Assembly (NCBI GenBank): GCA_021292105.1
Contig: CM037864.1
Span: 6,815,143-6,879,142, forward strand
Source of the DNA: Anadara kagoshimensis
Taxonomy: Eukaryota; Mollusca; Bivalvia; Arcoida; Arcidae
Direction of reading: 5' to 3'
DNA: 64,000 nt
Under the pieces are notes generated by a model, which saw only the letters and a list, made by a program, of their open reading frames with translations, was not told the origin of the DNA and did not search any database. Every line of letters begins with the position of its first letter. The stretch's first letter is position 1. Positions 50,245 to 64,000 of this stretch are shown in pieces. The position numbers and the translations under genes were made by a program.

Positions 50245-50391
50245 GATCTTAGACGAGTGGGGGTTTAATATGAAATTTATTAAACGAGTTTAATAATTAA
50301 ATATGCCACGAGCCTTGGCGAGTGGCATATTTAATTATTGAACGAGTTTAATAAATTTCATATTAAACCCTCACGAGTTTAAGATTCTATA
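50243..50391. repeat. 149-bp palindrome (foldback element)
   Basis: Arms of about 72 bp: 'aggatcttagacgagtgggg' plus 'gtttaatatgaaatttatta' plus 'aacgagtttaataattaaat' plus 'atgccacgagcc' pair with 'ggcgagtggcatatttaatt' and so on, back to 'acgagtttaagattct'. Only a handful of mismatches and a loop of a few bases ('ttgg'). Confidence 0.92.
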
Positions 50392-50688
50392 TATCACATA
50401 ACTAAAAATACCGAGGCATAATGACATGTACATATTATTTGATGCCATAAAGAAAGAGACGATTTCTATCTAGGACTGACACAGTTTTATATGACGTCAT
50501 TAGGCACGACCACTACGTAAATCAGAAGCGTGATAACTGATTACGTCACAATCAAGTGATATTACATGGGTACCTGTGTAATACGAAAAATATTACACCG
50601 TTTTATTCCATCAATAAACAGGAGGGTTATGTTATATATACTTCTGTTTTTAACTTGCCACCAAAAACTTGGGATGCAACAGTGCAAG
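50392..50688. other. No gene seen
   Basis: Contains several 'acgtca' words (50488-50552: 'tgacgtcattaggca', 'attacgtcacaatc'), including CRE-like TGACGTCA at 50492. No exon. Confidence 0.4.
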
Positions 50689-50689
50689 G

Positions 50690-51600
50690 GTTGTCACTAC
50701 TTATCAGTTTGGTTGCCACTTACTGATCCATTAGATTGCCACTACTGATCCATTGGATTGTTACTACTTATCAGTTGGATTGTCACTATATATCAATTGG
50801 ATTGTCACTAATGATCCATTGGATTGTTCCTACTTATCAATTGGATTGCCACTATATATCAGTTGGATAGTCACTACTGATCAGTTAAATTGTCACTACT
50901 TATCAGTTGGATTGTCACTATATATCAATAGAATTGTCACTACTGATCCATTGGATTGTCACTACTGATCCATTGGATTGTTCCTACTTATCAATTGGAT
51001 TGCCACTATATACCAGTTGGATTGTCACTACTGATCAGTTTAATTGTCACTACATATCAGTTGAATTGTCACTACTTTTCAATTGAATTATCACTACTTA
51101 TCAGTCAGATTGTCACTACTGATCTATTGGATTGTCACTACTTATCAGTAGACTGCTTACCAGTTGAATTGTCACTACTTATCAGTAGGATTATCACTAC
51201 TTTTTAGTTGAATTGTCACTACTGATCAATTGTATTGTCACTACTGATCAGTTGGATTCTCACTACTTATCAGTTGGATTGTCACTAACTACTGGTCAGT
51301 TGAAGTATTGGATTGTCACTACTTATCAATTGGATTGTCACTTCTTATCAGTTTGTCACTACTTATCAGTTGGATTGTCACTACTTATCAGTCAGATTGT
51401 CACTTCTTATCAGTCAGATTGTCACTACTTATCAGTCAGATTGTCACTACTGATCAATTGGATTGTCACTACTGATCAGTTGTATTGTCACTACTTATTA
51501 GTTGAATTGTCACTATTGATTAGTTGGGTTGTCATTATTTATCATTTGGATTGCCACTACTGATCAGTTAAATTGTCACTTCTAATCAGTTGGATTGGAT
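50690..51600. repeat. 22-bp degenerate minisatellite
   Basis: About 40 units of 'ttggattgtcactactgatc' plus 'ag'. Variants are actgatcagt (a perfect 10-bp palindrome), acttatcagt and atatatcaat. Since 22 is not a multiple of three, three units (66 bp) give 22 residues, so long frames reading 'CHYLSVGLSLLIS' are artefacts. Confidence 0.93.
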
Positions 51601-54600
51601 TGTCACTGCTGATCAGTTTGATTGCTAATGCTGATCATTTGGATTGCCACTACTTATCAACTTATCAGTAGGCTTGTCACTTTGTGTTACAACTTCTGAT
51701 CAGTTGGATTGACACTTCTGATCAGTTGGATTGTCGCTGCTGATCAGTTTGATTGCCACTACTTATCAACTTATCAGTAGGCTTGTCACTTTGTGTTACA
51801 ACTTCTGATATGTTGGATTGTCACTATTGATCAGTTTTAATCACTACGGATCAGTTGTACTGTCACTACTTATCAGTAGTATAGTCACGTTGTGTAACAA
51901 CTTCTGATCAGTTGGATTGTCACTATTGATCAGTTTTAATCACTACGGATCAGTTGTATTTCACTACTTATCAGTGGGATAGTCACTTTGTGTAACAACT
52001 TCTGATCAGTTGGATTGTCACTATTGATCAGATTTAATCACTACGGATCAGTTGTACTGTCACTACTTATCAGTGGGATAGTCACTTTGTGTAACAACTC
52101 GGATATGTTGGATTGTCACTATTGATCAGATTTAATCACTACGGATCAGTTGTACTGTCACTACTTATCAGTGGGATAGTCACTTTGTGTAACAACTTCT
52201 GATATGTTGGATTGTCACTATTGATCAGTTTTAATCACTACGGATCAGTTGTACTGTCACTACTTATCAGTGGGATAGTCACTTTGTGTAACAACTTCTG
52301 ATATGTTGGATTGTCACTATTGATCAGTTTTAATCACTACGGATCAGTTGTACTGTCACTACTTATCAGTAGGATAGTCACTTTGTGTAACAACTTCTGA
52401 TATGTTGGATTGTCACTATTGATCAGTTTTAATCACTACGGATCAGTTGTATTTCACTACTTATCAGTGGGATAGTCACTTTGTGTAACAACTTCTGATC
52501 AGTTGGATTGTCACTATTGATCAGATAGTCACTTTGTGTAACAACTTCTGATATGTTGGATTGTCACTATTGATCAGTTTTAATCACTACGGATCAGTTG
52601 TACTGTCACTACTTATCAGTGGGATAGTCACTTTGTGTAACAACTTCTGAATGTTGGATTGTCACTATTGATCAGTTTTAATCACTACGGATCAGTTGTA
52701 CTGTCACTACTTATCAGTGGGATAGTCACTTTGTGTAACAACTTCTGATATGTTGGATTGTCACTATTGATCAGTTTTTCATACGGATCAGTTGTACTGT
52801 CACTACTTATCAGTAGGATAGTCACTTTGTGTAACAACTTCTGATATGTTGGATTGTCACTATTGATCAGTTTTAATCACTACGGATCAGTTGTACTGTC
52901 ACTACTTATCAGTAGGATAGTCACTTTGTGTAACAACTTCTGATATGTTGGATTGTCACTATTGATCAGTTTTTCATCACGGATCAGTTGTACTGTCACT
53001 ACTTATCAGTAGGATAGTCACGTTGTGTAACAACTTCTGATATGTTGGATTGTCACTATTGATCAGTTTTAATCACTACGGATCAGTTGTACTGTCACTA
53101 CTTATCAGTAGGATAGTCACTTTGTGTAACAACTTCTGATATGTTGGATTGTCACTATTGATCAGTTTTTCATCACGGATCAGTTGTACTGTCACTACTT
53201 ATCAGTAGGATAGTCACGTTGTGTAACAACTTCTGATATGTTGGATTGTCACTATTGATCAGTTTTTAATCACTACGGATCAGTTGTACTGTCACTACTT
53301 ATCAGTAGGATAGTCACTTTGTGTAACAACTTCTGATATGTTGGATTGTCACTATTGATCAGTTTTTCACACGGATCAGTTGTACTGTCACTACTTATCA
53401 GTAGGATAGTCACGTTGTGTAACAACTTCTGATATGTTGGATTGTCACTATTGATCAGTTTTAATCACTACGGATCAGTTGTACTGTCACTACTTATCAG
53501 TAGGATAGTCACGTTGTGTAACAACTTTCTATTTGGATTGTCACTATTGATCAGTTTTAATCACTACGGATCAGTTGTACTGTCACTACTTATCAGTAGG
53601 ATAGTCACTTTGTGTAACAACTTCTGATCAGTTGGATTGTCACTATTAATCAGTTTTAATCACTACGGATCAGTTGTACTGTCACTACTTATCAGTAGTA
53701 TAGTCACTTTGTGTAACAACTTCTGATATGTTGGATTGTCACTATTGATCAGTTTTTCATCACTACGGATCAGTGTACTGTCACTACTTATCAGTAGGAT
53801 AGTCACTTTGTGTAACAACTTCTGATCAGTTGGATTGTCACTTGATCAGATAGTCACTTTGTGTAACAACTTCTGATATGTTGGATTGTCACTATTGATC
53901 AGTTTTAATCACTACGGATCAGTTGTACTGTCACTACTTATCAGTGGGATAGTCACTTTGTGTAACAACTTCTGAATGTTGGATTGTCACTATTGATCAG
54001 TTTTAATCACTACGGATCAGTTGTACTGTCACTACTTATCAGTGGATAGTCACTTTGTGTAACAACTTCTGATATGTTGGATTGTCACTATTGATCAGTT
54101 TTCATCACGGATCAGTTGTACTGTCACTACTTATCAGTAGGATAGTCACTTTGTGTAACAACTTCTCGATATGTTGGATTGTCACTATTGATCAGTTTTA
54201 ATCACTACGGATCAGTTGTACTGTCACTACTTATCAGTAGGATAGTCACTTTGTGTAACAACTTCTGATATGTTGGATTGTCACTATTGATCAGTTTTTC
54301 ATCACGGATCAGTTGTACTGTCACTACTTATCAGTAGGATAGTCACGTTGTGTAACAACTTCTGATATGTTGGATTGTCACTATTGATCAGTTTTAATCA
54401 CTACGGATCAGTTGTACTGTCACTACTTATCAGTAGGATAGTCACTTTGTGTAACAACTTCTGATATGTTGGATTGTCACTATTGATCAGTTTTTCATCA
54501 CGGATCAGTTGTACTGTCACTACTTATCAGTAGGATAGTCACGTTGTGTAACAACTTCTGATATGTTGGATTGTCACTATTGATCAGTTTTAATCACTAC

Positions 54601-57600
54601 GGATCAGTTGTACTGTCACTACTTATCAGTAGGATAGTCACTTTGTGTAACAACTTCTGATATGTTGGATTGTCACTATTGATCAGTTTTTCATCACGGA
54701 TCAGTTGTACTGTCACTACTTATCAGTAGGATAGTCACGTTGTGTAACAACTTCTGATATGTTGGATTGTCACTATTGATCAGTTTTAATCACTACGGAT
54801 CAGTTGTACTGTCACTACTTATCAGTAGGATAGTCACTTTGTGTAACAACTTCTGATCAGTTGGATTGTCACTATTAATCAGTTTTAATCACTACGGATC
54901 AGTTGTACTGTCACTACTTATCAGTAGTATAGTCACTTTGTGTAACAACTTCTGATATGTTGGATTGTCACTATTGATCAGTTTTTCATCACTACGGATC
55001 AGTTGTACTGTCACTACTTATCAGTAGGATAGTCACTTTGTGTAACAACTTCTGATCAGTTGGATTGTCACTATTGATCAGATAGTCACTTTGTGTAACA
55101 ACTTCTGATATGTTGGATTGTCACTATTGATCAGTTTTAATCACTACGGATCAGTTGTACTGTCACTACTTATCAGTGGGATAGTCACTTTGTGTAACAA
55201 CTTCTGAAATGTTGGATTGTCACTATTGATCAGTTTTAATCACTACGGATCAGTTGTACTGTCACTACTTATCAGTGGGATAGTCACTTTGTGTAACAAC
55301 TTCTGATATGTTGGATTGTCACTATTGATCAGTTTTTCATCACGGATCAGTTGTACTGTCACTACTTATCAGTAGGATAGTCACTTTGTGTAACAACTTC
55401 TCGGATATGTTGGATTGTCACTATTGATCAGTTTTAATCACTACGGATCAGTTGTACTGTCACTACTTATCAGTAGGATAGTCACTTTGTGTAACAACTT
55501 CTGATATGTTGGATTGTCACTATTGATCAGTTTTCATCACGGATCAGTTGTACTGTCACTACTTATCAGTAGGATAGTCACGTTGTGTAACAACTTCTGA
55601 TATGTTGGATTGTCACTATTGATCAGTTTTAATCACTACGGATCAGTTGTACTGTCACTACTTATCAGTAGGATAGTCACTTTGTGTAACAACTTCTGAT
55701 ATGTTGGATTGTCACTATTGATCAGTTTTTCATCACGGATCAGTTGTACTGTCACTACTTATCAGTAGGATAGTCACGTTGTGTAACAACTTCTGATATG
55801 TTGGATTGTCACTATTGATCAGTTTTAATCACTACGGATCAGTTGTACTGTCACTACTTATCAGTAGGATAGTCACTTTGTGTAACAACTTCTGATATGT
55901 TGGATTGTCACTATTGATCAGTTTTTCATCACGGATCAGTTGTACTGTCACTACTTATCAGTAGGATAGTCACGTTGTGTAACAACTTCTGATATGTTGG
56001 ATTGTCACTATTGATCAGTTTTAATCACTACGGATCAGTTGTACTGTCACTACTTATCAGTAGGATAGTCACGTTGTGTAACAACTTCTGATATGTTGGA
56101 TTGTCACTATTGATCAGTTTTAATCACTACGGATCAGTTGTACTGTCACTACTTATCAGTAGGATAGTCACTTTGTGTAACAACTTCTGATCAGTTGGAT
56201 TGTCACTATTAATCAGTTTTAATCACTACGGATCAGTTGTACTGTCACTACTTATCAGTAGTATAGTCACTTTGTGTAACAACTTCTGATATGTTGGATT
56301 GTCACTATTGATCAGTTTTTCATCACTACGGATCAGTTGTACTGTCACTACTTATCAGTAGGATAGTCACTTTGTGTAACAACTTCTGATATGTTGGATT
56401 GTCACTATTGATCAGTTTTAATCACTACGGATCAGTTGTATTTCACTACTTATCAGTGGGATAGTCACTTTGTGTAACAACTTCTGATCAGTTGGATTGT
56501 CACTATTGATCAGTTTTAATCACTACGGATTAGTTGTACTGTCACTACTTATCAGTGGGATAGTCACTTTGTGTAACAACTTCTCGGATATGTTGGATTG
56601 TCACTATTGATCAGTTTTAATCACTACGGATCAGTTGTACTGTCACTACTTATCAGTGGGATAGTCACTTTGTGTAACAACTTCTGATATGTTGGATTGT
56701 CACTATTGATCAGTTTTAATCACGGATCAGTTGTACTGTCACTACTTATCAGTAGTATAGTCACTTTGTGTAACAACTTCTGATATGTTGGATTGTCACT
56801 ATTGATCAGTTTTAATCACTACGGATCAGTTGTACTGTCACTACTTATCAGTAGTATAGTCATTTTGTGTAACAACTTCTGATATGTTGGATTGTCACTA
56901 TTGATCAGTTTTAATCACTACGGATCAGTTGTATTGTCACTACTTATCAGTAGGATAGTCACTTTGTGTAACAACTTCTGATCAGTTGGATTGTCACTAT
57001 TGATCAGTTTTAATCACTACGGATCAGTTGTACTGTCACTACTTATCAGTAGGATAGTCACTTTGTGTAACAACTTCTGATTAGTTGGATTGTCACTATT
57101 GATCAGTTTTAATCACTACGGATCAGTTGTACTGTCACTACTTATCAGTAGTATAGTCACGTTGTGTAACAACTTCTGATATGTTGCAATTGGATTGTCA
57201 CTATTGATCAGTTTTAATCACAGATCAGTTGTATTGTCACTACTTATCAGTAGTATAGTCACTTTGTGTTACAACTTCTGATCAGTTGGATTGTCACTAT
57301 TGATCAGTTTTAATCACTACGGATCAGTTGTACTGTCACTACTTATCAGTAGTATAGTCACTTTGTGTAACAACATCTGATCAGTTGGATTGTCACTATT
57401 GATCAGTTTTAATCACTACGGATCAGTTGTACTGTCACTACTTATCAGTAGTATAGTCACGTTGTGTAACAACTTCTGATATGTTGGATTGTCACTATTG
57501 ATCAGTTTTAATCACTACAGATCAGTTGTACTGTCACTACTTATCAGTAGTATAGTCACGTTGTGTAACAACTTCTGATCAATTGAATTGTCACTATTAA

Positions 57601-60600
57601 TCAGTTTTAATCACTACGGATCAGTTGTACTGTCACTACTTATCAGTAGTATAGTCACTTTGTGTAACAACTTCTGATATGTTGGATTGTCACTATTGAT
57701 CAGTTTTAATCACTACAGATCAGTTGTACTGTCACTACTTATCAGTAGTATAGTCACGTTGTGTAACAACTTCTGATCAATTGGATTGTCACTATTGATC
57801 AGTTTTAATCACTACGGATCAGTTGTACTGTCACTACTTATCAGTAGTATAGTCACTTTGTGTAACAACTTCTGATATGTTGGATTGTCACTATTGATCA
57901 GTTTTAATCACTACGGATCAGTTGTACTGTCACTACTTATCAGTGGTATAGTCACGTTGTGTAACAACGTCTGATATGTTGGATTGTCACTATTGATCAG
58001 TTTTAATCACTACGGATCAGTTGTACTGTCACTACTTATCAGTGGGATAGTCACGTTGTGTAACAACTTCTGATCAGTTGGATTGTCACTATTGATCAGT
58101 TTTAATCACTACGGATCAGTTGTACTGTCACTACTTATCAGTGGTATAGTCACGTTGTGTAACAACTTCTGATATGTTGGATTGTCACTATTGATCAGTT
58201 TTAATCACTACGGATCAGTTGTACTGTCACTTCTTATCAGTAGGATAGTCACTTTGTGTAACAACTTCTGATATGTTGGATTGTCACTATTGATCAGTTT
58301 TAATCACTACGGATCAGTTGTACTGTCACTACTTATCAGTAGTATAGTCACGTTGTGTAACAACTTCTGATCAGTTGGATTGTCACTATTGATCAGTTTT
58401 AATCACTACGGATCAGTTGTACTGTCACTACTTATCAGTAGGATAGTCACTTTGTGTAACAACTTCTGATCAGTTGGATTGTCACTATTGATCAGTTTAA
58501 TCACTATCACGGATCAGTTGTACTGTCACTACTTATCAGTAGGATAGTCACTTTGTGTAACAACTTCTGATATGTTGGATTGTCACTATTGATCAGTTTT
58601 TTTAATCACTACGGATCAGTTGTACTGTCACTACTTATCAGTGGGATAGTCACTTTGTGTAACAACTTCTGATATGTTGGATTGTCACTATTGATCAGTT
58701 TTTTAATCACTACGGATCAGTTGTACTGTCACTACTTATCAGTAGTATAGTCACTTTGTGTTACAACTTCTGATCAGTTGGATTGTCACTATTAATCAGT
58801 TTTAATAACTACGGATCAGTTGTACTGTCACTACTTATCAGTAGTATAGTCACTTTGTGTTACAACTTCTGATCAGTTGGATTGTCACTATTAATCAGTT
58901 TTAATAACTACGGATCAGTTGTACTGTCACTACTTATCAGTAGTATAGTCACTTTGTGTTACAACTTCTCGGATATGTTGGATTGTCACTATTGATCAGT
59001 TTTAATCACTACGGATCAGTTGTACTGTCACTACTTATCAGTAGTTTAGTCACTTTGTGTAACAACTTCTGATCAGTTGGATTGTCACTATTGATCAGTT
59101 TTTTCATCACTACGGATCAGTTGTACTGTCACTACTTATCAGTGGGATAGTCACATTGTGTAACAACTTCTCGGATATGTTGGATTGTCACTATTGATCA
59201 GTTTTAATCACTACGGATCAGTTGTACTGTCACTACTTATCAGTAGTTTAGTCACTTTGTGTAACAACTTCTGATCAATTGGATTGTCACTATTGATCAG
59301 TTTTAATCACTACGGATCAGTTGTACTGTCACTACTTATCAGTAGTATAGTCACTTTGTGTAACAACTTCTGATATGTTGGATTGTCACTATTGATCAGT
59401 TTTTCATCACTACGGATCAGTTGTACTGTCACTACTTATCAGTAGTATAGTCACTTTGTGTAACATCTTCTGATATGTTGGATTGTCACTATTGATCAGT
59501 TTTTCATCACTACGGATCAGTTGTATTTCACTACTTATCAGTAGTATAGTCACTTTGTGTTACAACTTCTGATATGTTGGATTGTCACTATTGATCAGTT
59601 TTTCATCACTACGGATCAGTTGTACTGTCACTACTTATCAGTGGTATAGTCACTTTGTGTTACAACTTCTGATATGTTGGATTGTCACTATTGATCAGTT
59701 TTTCATCACTACGGATCAGTTGTACTGTCACTACTTATCAGTAGGATAGTCACGTTGTGTAACAACTTCTCGGATATGTTGGATTGTCACTATTGATCAG
59801 TTTTAATCACTACGGATCAGTTGTACTGTCACTACTTATCAGTGGGATAGTCACGTTGTGTAACAACTTCTGATATGTTGAATTGTCACTATTGATCAGT
59901 TTTAATCACTACGGATCAGTTGTACTGTCACTACTTATCAGTGGGATAGTCACTTTGTGTAACAACTTCTGATATGTTGAATTGTCACTATTGATCAGTT
60001 TTAATCACTACGGATCAGTTGTACTGTCACTACTTATCAGTGGGATAGTCACTTTGTGTAACAACTTCTGATCAGTTGGATTGTCACTATTGATCAGTTT
60101 TAATCACTACGGATCAGTTGTACTGTCACTACTTATCAGTGGGATAGTCACTTTGTGTAACAACTTCTGATCAATTGGATTGTCACTATTGATCAGTTTT
60201 AATCACTACGGATCAGTTGTACTGTCACTACTTATCAGTAGTATAGTCACGTTGTGTAACAACTTCTGATATGTTGGATTGTCACTATTGATCAGTTTTA
60301 ATCACTACAGATCAGTTGTACTGTCACTACTTATCAGTAGTATAGTCACGTTGTGTAACAACTTCTGATCAATTGAATTGTCACTATTAATCAGTTTTAA
60401 TCACTACGGATCAGTTGTACTGTCACTACTTATCAGTAGTATAGTCACTTGTGTAACAACTTCTGATATGTTGGATTGTCACTATTGATCAGTTTTAATC
60501 ACTACAGATCAGTTGTACTGTCACTACTTATCAGTAGTATAGTCACGTTGTGTAACAACTTCTGATCAATTGGATTGTCACTATTGATCAGTTTTAATCA

Positions 60601-63600
60601 CTACGGATCAGTCAGTTGTACTGTCACTACTTATCAGTAGTATAGTCACTTGTGTAACAACTTCTGATATGTTGGATTGTCACTATTGATCAGTTTTAAT
60701 CACTACGGATCAGTTGTACTGTCACTACTTATCAGTGGTATAGTCACGTTGTGTAACAACGTCTGATATGTTGGATTGTCACTATTGATCAGTTTTAATC
60801 ACTACGGATCAGTTGTACTGTCACTACTTATCAGTGGATAGTCACGTTGTGTAACAACTTCTGATCAGTTGGATTGTCACTATTGATCAGTTTTAATCAC
60901 TACGGATCAGTTGTACTGTCACTACTTATCAGTGGTATAGTCACGTTGTGTAACAACTTCTGATATGTTGGATTGTCACTATTGATCAGTTTTAATCACT
61001 ACGGATCAGTTGTACTGTCACTTCTTATCAGTAGGATAGTCACTTTGTGTAACAACTTCTGATATGTTGGATTGTCACTATTGATCAGTTTTACACTACG
61101 GATCAGTTGTACTGTCACTACTTATCAGTAGTATAGTCACGTTGTGTAACAACTTCTGATCAGTTGGATTGTCACTATTGATCAGTTTTAATCACTACGG
61201 ATCAGTTGTACTGTCACTACTTATCAGTAGGATAGTCACTTTGTGTAACAACTTCTGATCAGTTGGATTGTCACTATTGATCAGTTTTAATCACTACGGA
61301 TCAGATGTACTGTCACTACTTATCAGTAGGATAGTCACTTTGTGTAACAACTTCTGATATGTTGGATTGTCACTATTGATCAGTTTTTTTAATCACTACG
61401 GATCAGTTGTACTGTCACTACTTATCAGTGGGATAGTCACTTTGTGTAACAACTTCTGATATGTTGGATTGTCACTATTGATCAGTTTTTTTAATCACTA
61501 CGGATCAGTTGTACTGTCACTACTTATCAGTAGTATAGTCACTTTGTGTTACAACTTCTGATCAGTTGGATTGTCACTATTAATCAGTTTTAATAACTAC
61601 GGATCAGTTGTACTGTCACTACTTATCAGTAGTATAGTCACTTTGTGTTACAACTTCTGATCAGTTGGATTGTCACTATTAATCAGTTTTAATAACTACG
61701 GATCAGTTGTACTGTCACTACTTATCAGTAGTATAGTCCACTTTGTGTTACAACTTTGATCATTGGATTGTCACTATTGATCAGTTTTTCATCACTACGG
61801 ATCAGTTGTACTGTCACTACTTATCAGTGTAGTCACTTGTGTAACAACTTCTCGGATATGTTGGATTGTCACTATTGATCAGTTTTAATCACTACGGATC
61901 AGTTGTACTGTCACTACTTATCAGTAGTTTAGTCACTTTGTGTAACAACTTCTGATCATTGGATTGTCACTATTGATCAGTTTTTATCACTACGGATCAG
62001 TTGTACTGTCACTACTTATCAGTAGTATAGTCACTTTGTGTAACAACTTCTGATATGTTGGATTGTCACTATTGATCAGTTTTTTCATCACTACGGATCA
62101 GTTGTACTGTCACTACTTATCAGTAGTATAGTCACTTTGTGTAACAACTTCTGATATGTTGGATTGTCACTATTGATCAGTTTTTCATCACTACGGATCA
62201 GTTGTACTGTCACTACTTATCAGTAGTATAGTCACTTTGTGTACAACTTCTGATATGTTGGATTGTCACTATTGATCAGTTTTTCATCACTACACTAGGA
62301 TCAGTTGTACTGTCACTACTTATCAGTAGGATAGTCACTTTGTGTAACAACTTCTGATATGTTGGATTGTCACTATTGATCAGTTTTAATCACTACGGAT
62401 CAGTTGTACTGTCACTACTTATCAGTAGTATAGTCACTTTGTGTAACAACTTCTGATATGTTGGATTGTCACTATTGATGATCAGTTTTTCATCACTACG
62501 GATCAGTTGTACTGTCACTACTTATCAGTAGGATAGTCACTTTGTGTAACAACTTCTGATCAGTTGGATTGTCACTATTGATCAGATAGTCACTTTGTGT
62601 AACAACTTGTGATATGTTGGATTGTCACTATTGATCAGTTTTAATCACTACGGATCAGTTGTACTGTCACTACTTATCAGTGGGATAGTCACTTTGTGTA
62701 ACAACTTCTGAATGTTGGATTGTCACTATTGATCAGTTTTTATCACTACGGATCAGTTGTACTGTCACTACTTATCAGTGGGATAGTCACTTGTGTAACA
62801 ACTTCTGATATGTTGGATTGTCACTGTTGATCAGTTTTTCATCACGGATCAGTTGTACTGTCACTACTTATCAGTGGGATAGTCACTTGTGTAACAACTT
62901 CTGATATGTTGGATTGTCACTATTGATCAGTTTTAATCACTACGGATCAGTTGTACTGTCACTACTTATCAGTAGTTAGTCACTTTGTGTAACAACTTCT
63001 GATATTGGATTGTCACTATTGATCAGTTTTTATCACTACGGATCAGTTGTACTGTCACTACTTATCAGTAGTATAGTCACTTTGTGTAACAACTTCTGAT
63101 ATGTTGGATTGTCACTATTGATCAGTTTTTCATCACTACGGATCAGTTGTACTGTCACTACTTATCAGTAGTATAGTCACTTTGTGTACAACTTCTGATA
63201 TGTTGGATTGTCACTATTGATCAGTTTTTCATCACTACGGATCAGTTGTACTGTCACTACTTATCAGTAGTATAGTCACTTTGTGTTACAACTTCTGATA
63301 TGTTGGATTGTCACTATTGATCAGTTTTTCATCACTACGGATCAGTTGTACTGTCACTACTTATCAGTAGGTATAGTCACTTTGTGTTACAACTTCTGAT
63401 ATGTTGATTGTCACTATTGATCAGTTTTTCATCACTACGGATCAGTTGTACTGTCACTACTTATCAGTGGATAGTCACGTTGTGTAACAACTTCTGGATA
63501 TGTTTGATTGTCACTATTGATCAGTTTTAATCACTACGGATCAGTTGTACTGTCACTACTTATCAGTGGGATAGTCACGTTGTGTAACAACTTCTGATAT

Positions 63601-64000
63601 GTTGAATTGTCACTATTGATCAGTTTTAATCACTACGGATCAGTTGTACTGTCACTACTTATCAGTGGGATAGTCACTTTGTGTAACAACTTCTGATATG
63701 TTGAATTGTCACTATTGATCAGTTTTAATCACTACGGATCAGTTGTACTGTCACTACTTATCAGTGGGATAGTCACTTTGTGTAACAACTTCTGATCTGT
63801 TGGATTGTCACTATTGATCAGTTTTAATCACTACGGATCAGTTGTACTGTCACTACTTATCAGTGGGATAGTCACTTTGTGTAACAACTTCTGATCAATT
63901 GGATTGTCACTATTGATCAGTTTTAATCACTACGGATCAGTTGTACTGTCACTACTTATCAGTGGGATAGTCACTTTGTGTAACAACTTCTGATATGTTG
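51601..64000. repeat. 99-bp compound satellite, runs off the window
   Basis: More than 12.3 kb, about 125 units. The main unit of 99 bp is four derivatives of the 22-mer (gatatgttggattgtcacta / gatcagttttaatcactacg / gatcagttgtactgtcacta / tatcagtaggatagtcact) plus a 14-bp non-repeat piece, 'ttgtgtaacaactt'. Shortened units ('gatcagatagtcactttg') occur at 52519, 53844, 55077 and 62580. Transitional forms lie at 51600-51900. Higher-order periods of about 1.24-1.33 kb and 2.79 kb are visible. Confidence 0.95.

Noticed and set aside
50566..51563. Frames with CHYLSVGLSLLIS repeats
   Set aside because: Product of the 22-bp minisatellite.

Overview
This 64 kb window reads as nuclear DNA of an invertebrate animal, most likely a bivalve mollusc. 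The grounds are GT-AG introns, tRNA-derived SINEs, non-autonomous DNA transposons, a broken non-LTR retrotransposon and very large minisatellite arrays. It is A+T-rich, with no bacterial gene layout, no operons and no CRISPR. The bivalve assignment rests on the style of the dispersed repeats and is an inference.

One complete protein gene can be read with confidence: an LC3 (MAP1LC3, Atg8 family) gene on the minus strand. It has four coding exons (49710-49671, 48766-48711, 43592-43486, 42915-42753) that join in frame to a 121-residue protein without indels relative to vertebrate LC3B. The protein ends one residue after the glycine that Atg4 exposes. Intron 2 (5.1 kb) holds a complete hAT-type element with an 8-bp target duplication and a 3.2 kb repeat element. 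Most of that element is a 145-bp tandem array of about 17 units, each carrying four direct nuclear-receptor half-sites. Intron 3 holds a SINE fragment split by a second small hAT-like element. A CCAAT box, a CTCF-like word and an ETS site lie just upstream of the start codon.

Three further stretches look like single exons of genes I cannot name: 2085-2247 (+, terminal exon followed by AATAAA), 10130-10036 (-, first coding exon with a membrane anchor) and 36472-36288 (-, terminal exon). A 5'-truncated LINE reverse transcriptase fragment lies at 34238-32706 (-).

Layout: 1-15.4 kb is a graveyard of short inverted-repeat elements (family T1, at least nine copies) and SINEs. 15.9-18.4 kb is a 42-bp minisatellite. 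18.4-23.9 kb is mixed repeats. 23.95-25.26 kb is a 51/52-bp minisatellite. 25.3-32.5 kb holds SINEs, a long-terminal-inverted-repeat element, local duplications and a 34-bp array. 32.7-34.2 kb is the LINE. 34.4-39 kb is mixed repeats, with two perfect mini-foldbacks and several microsatellites. 39-42.7 kb is relatively repeat-poor and A+T-rich (possible LC3 3' untranslated or flanking DNA). 42.75-49.71 kb is the LC3 gene. 50.2-50.4 kb is a palindrome next to an (AT)n tract. From 50.69 kb to the window edge runs a satellite that begins as 22-bp units and becomes a 99-bp compound unit with higher-order structure. Tandem arrays make up roughly a third of the window, so most long ORFs here are artefacts of repeat periods divisible by three or free of stops.
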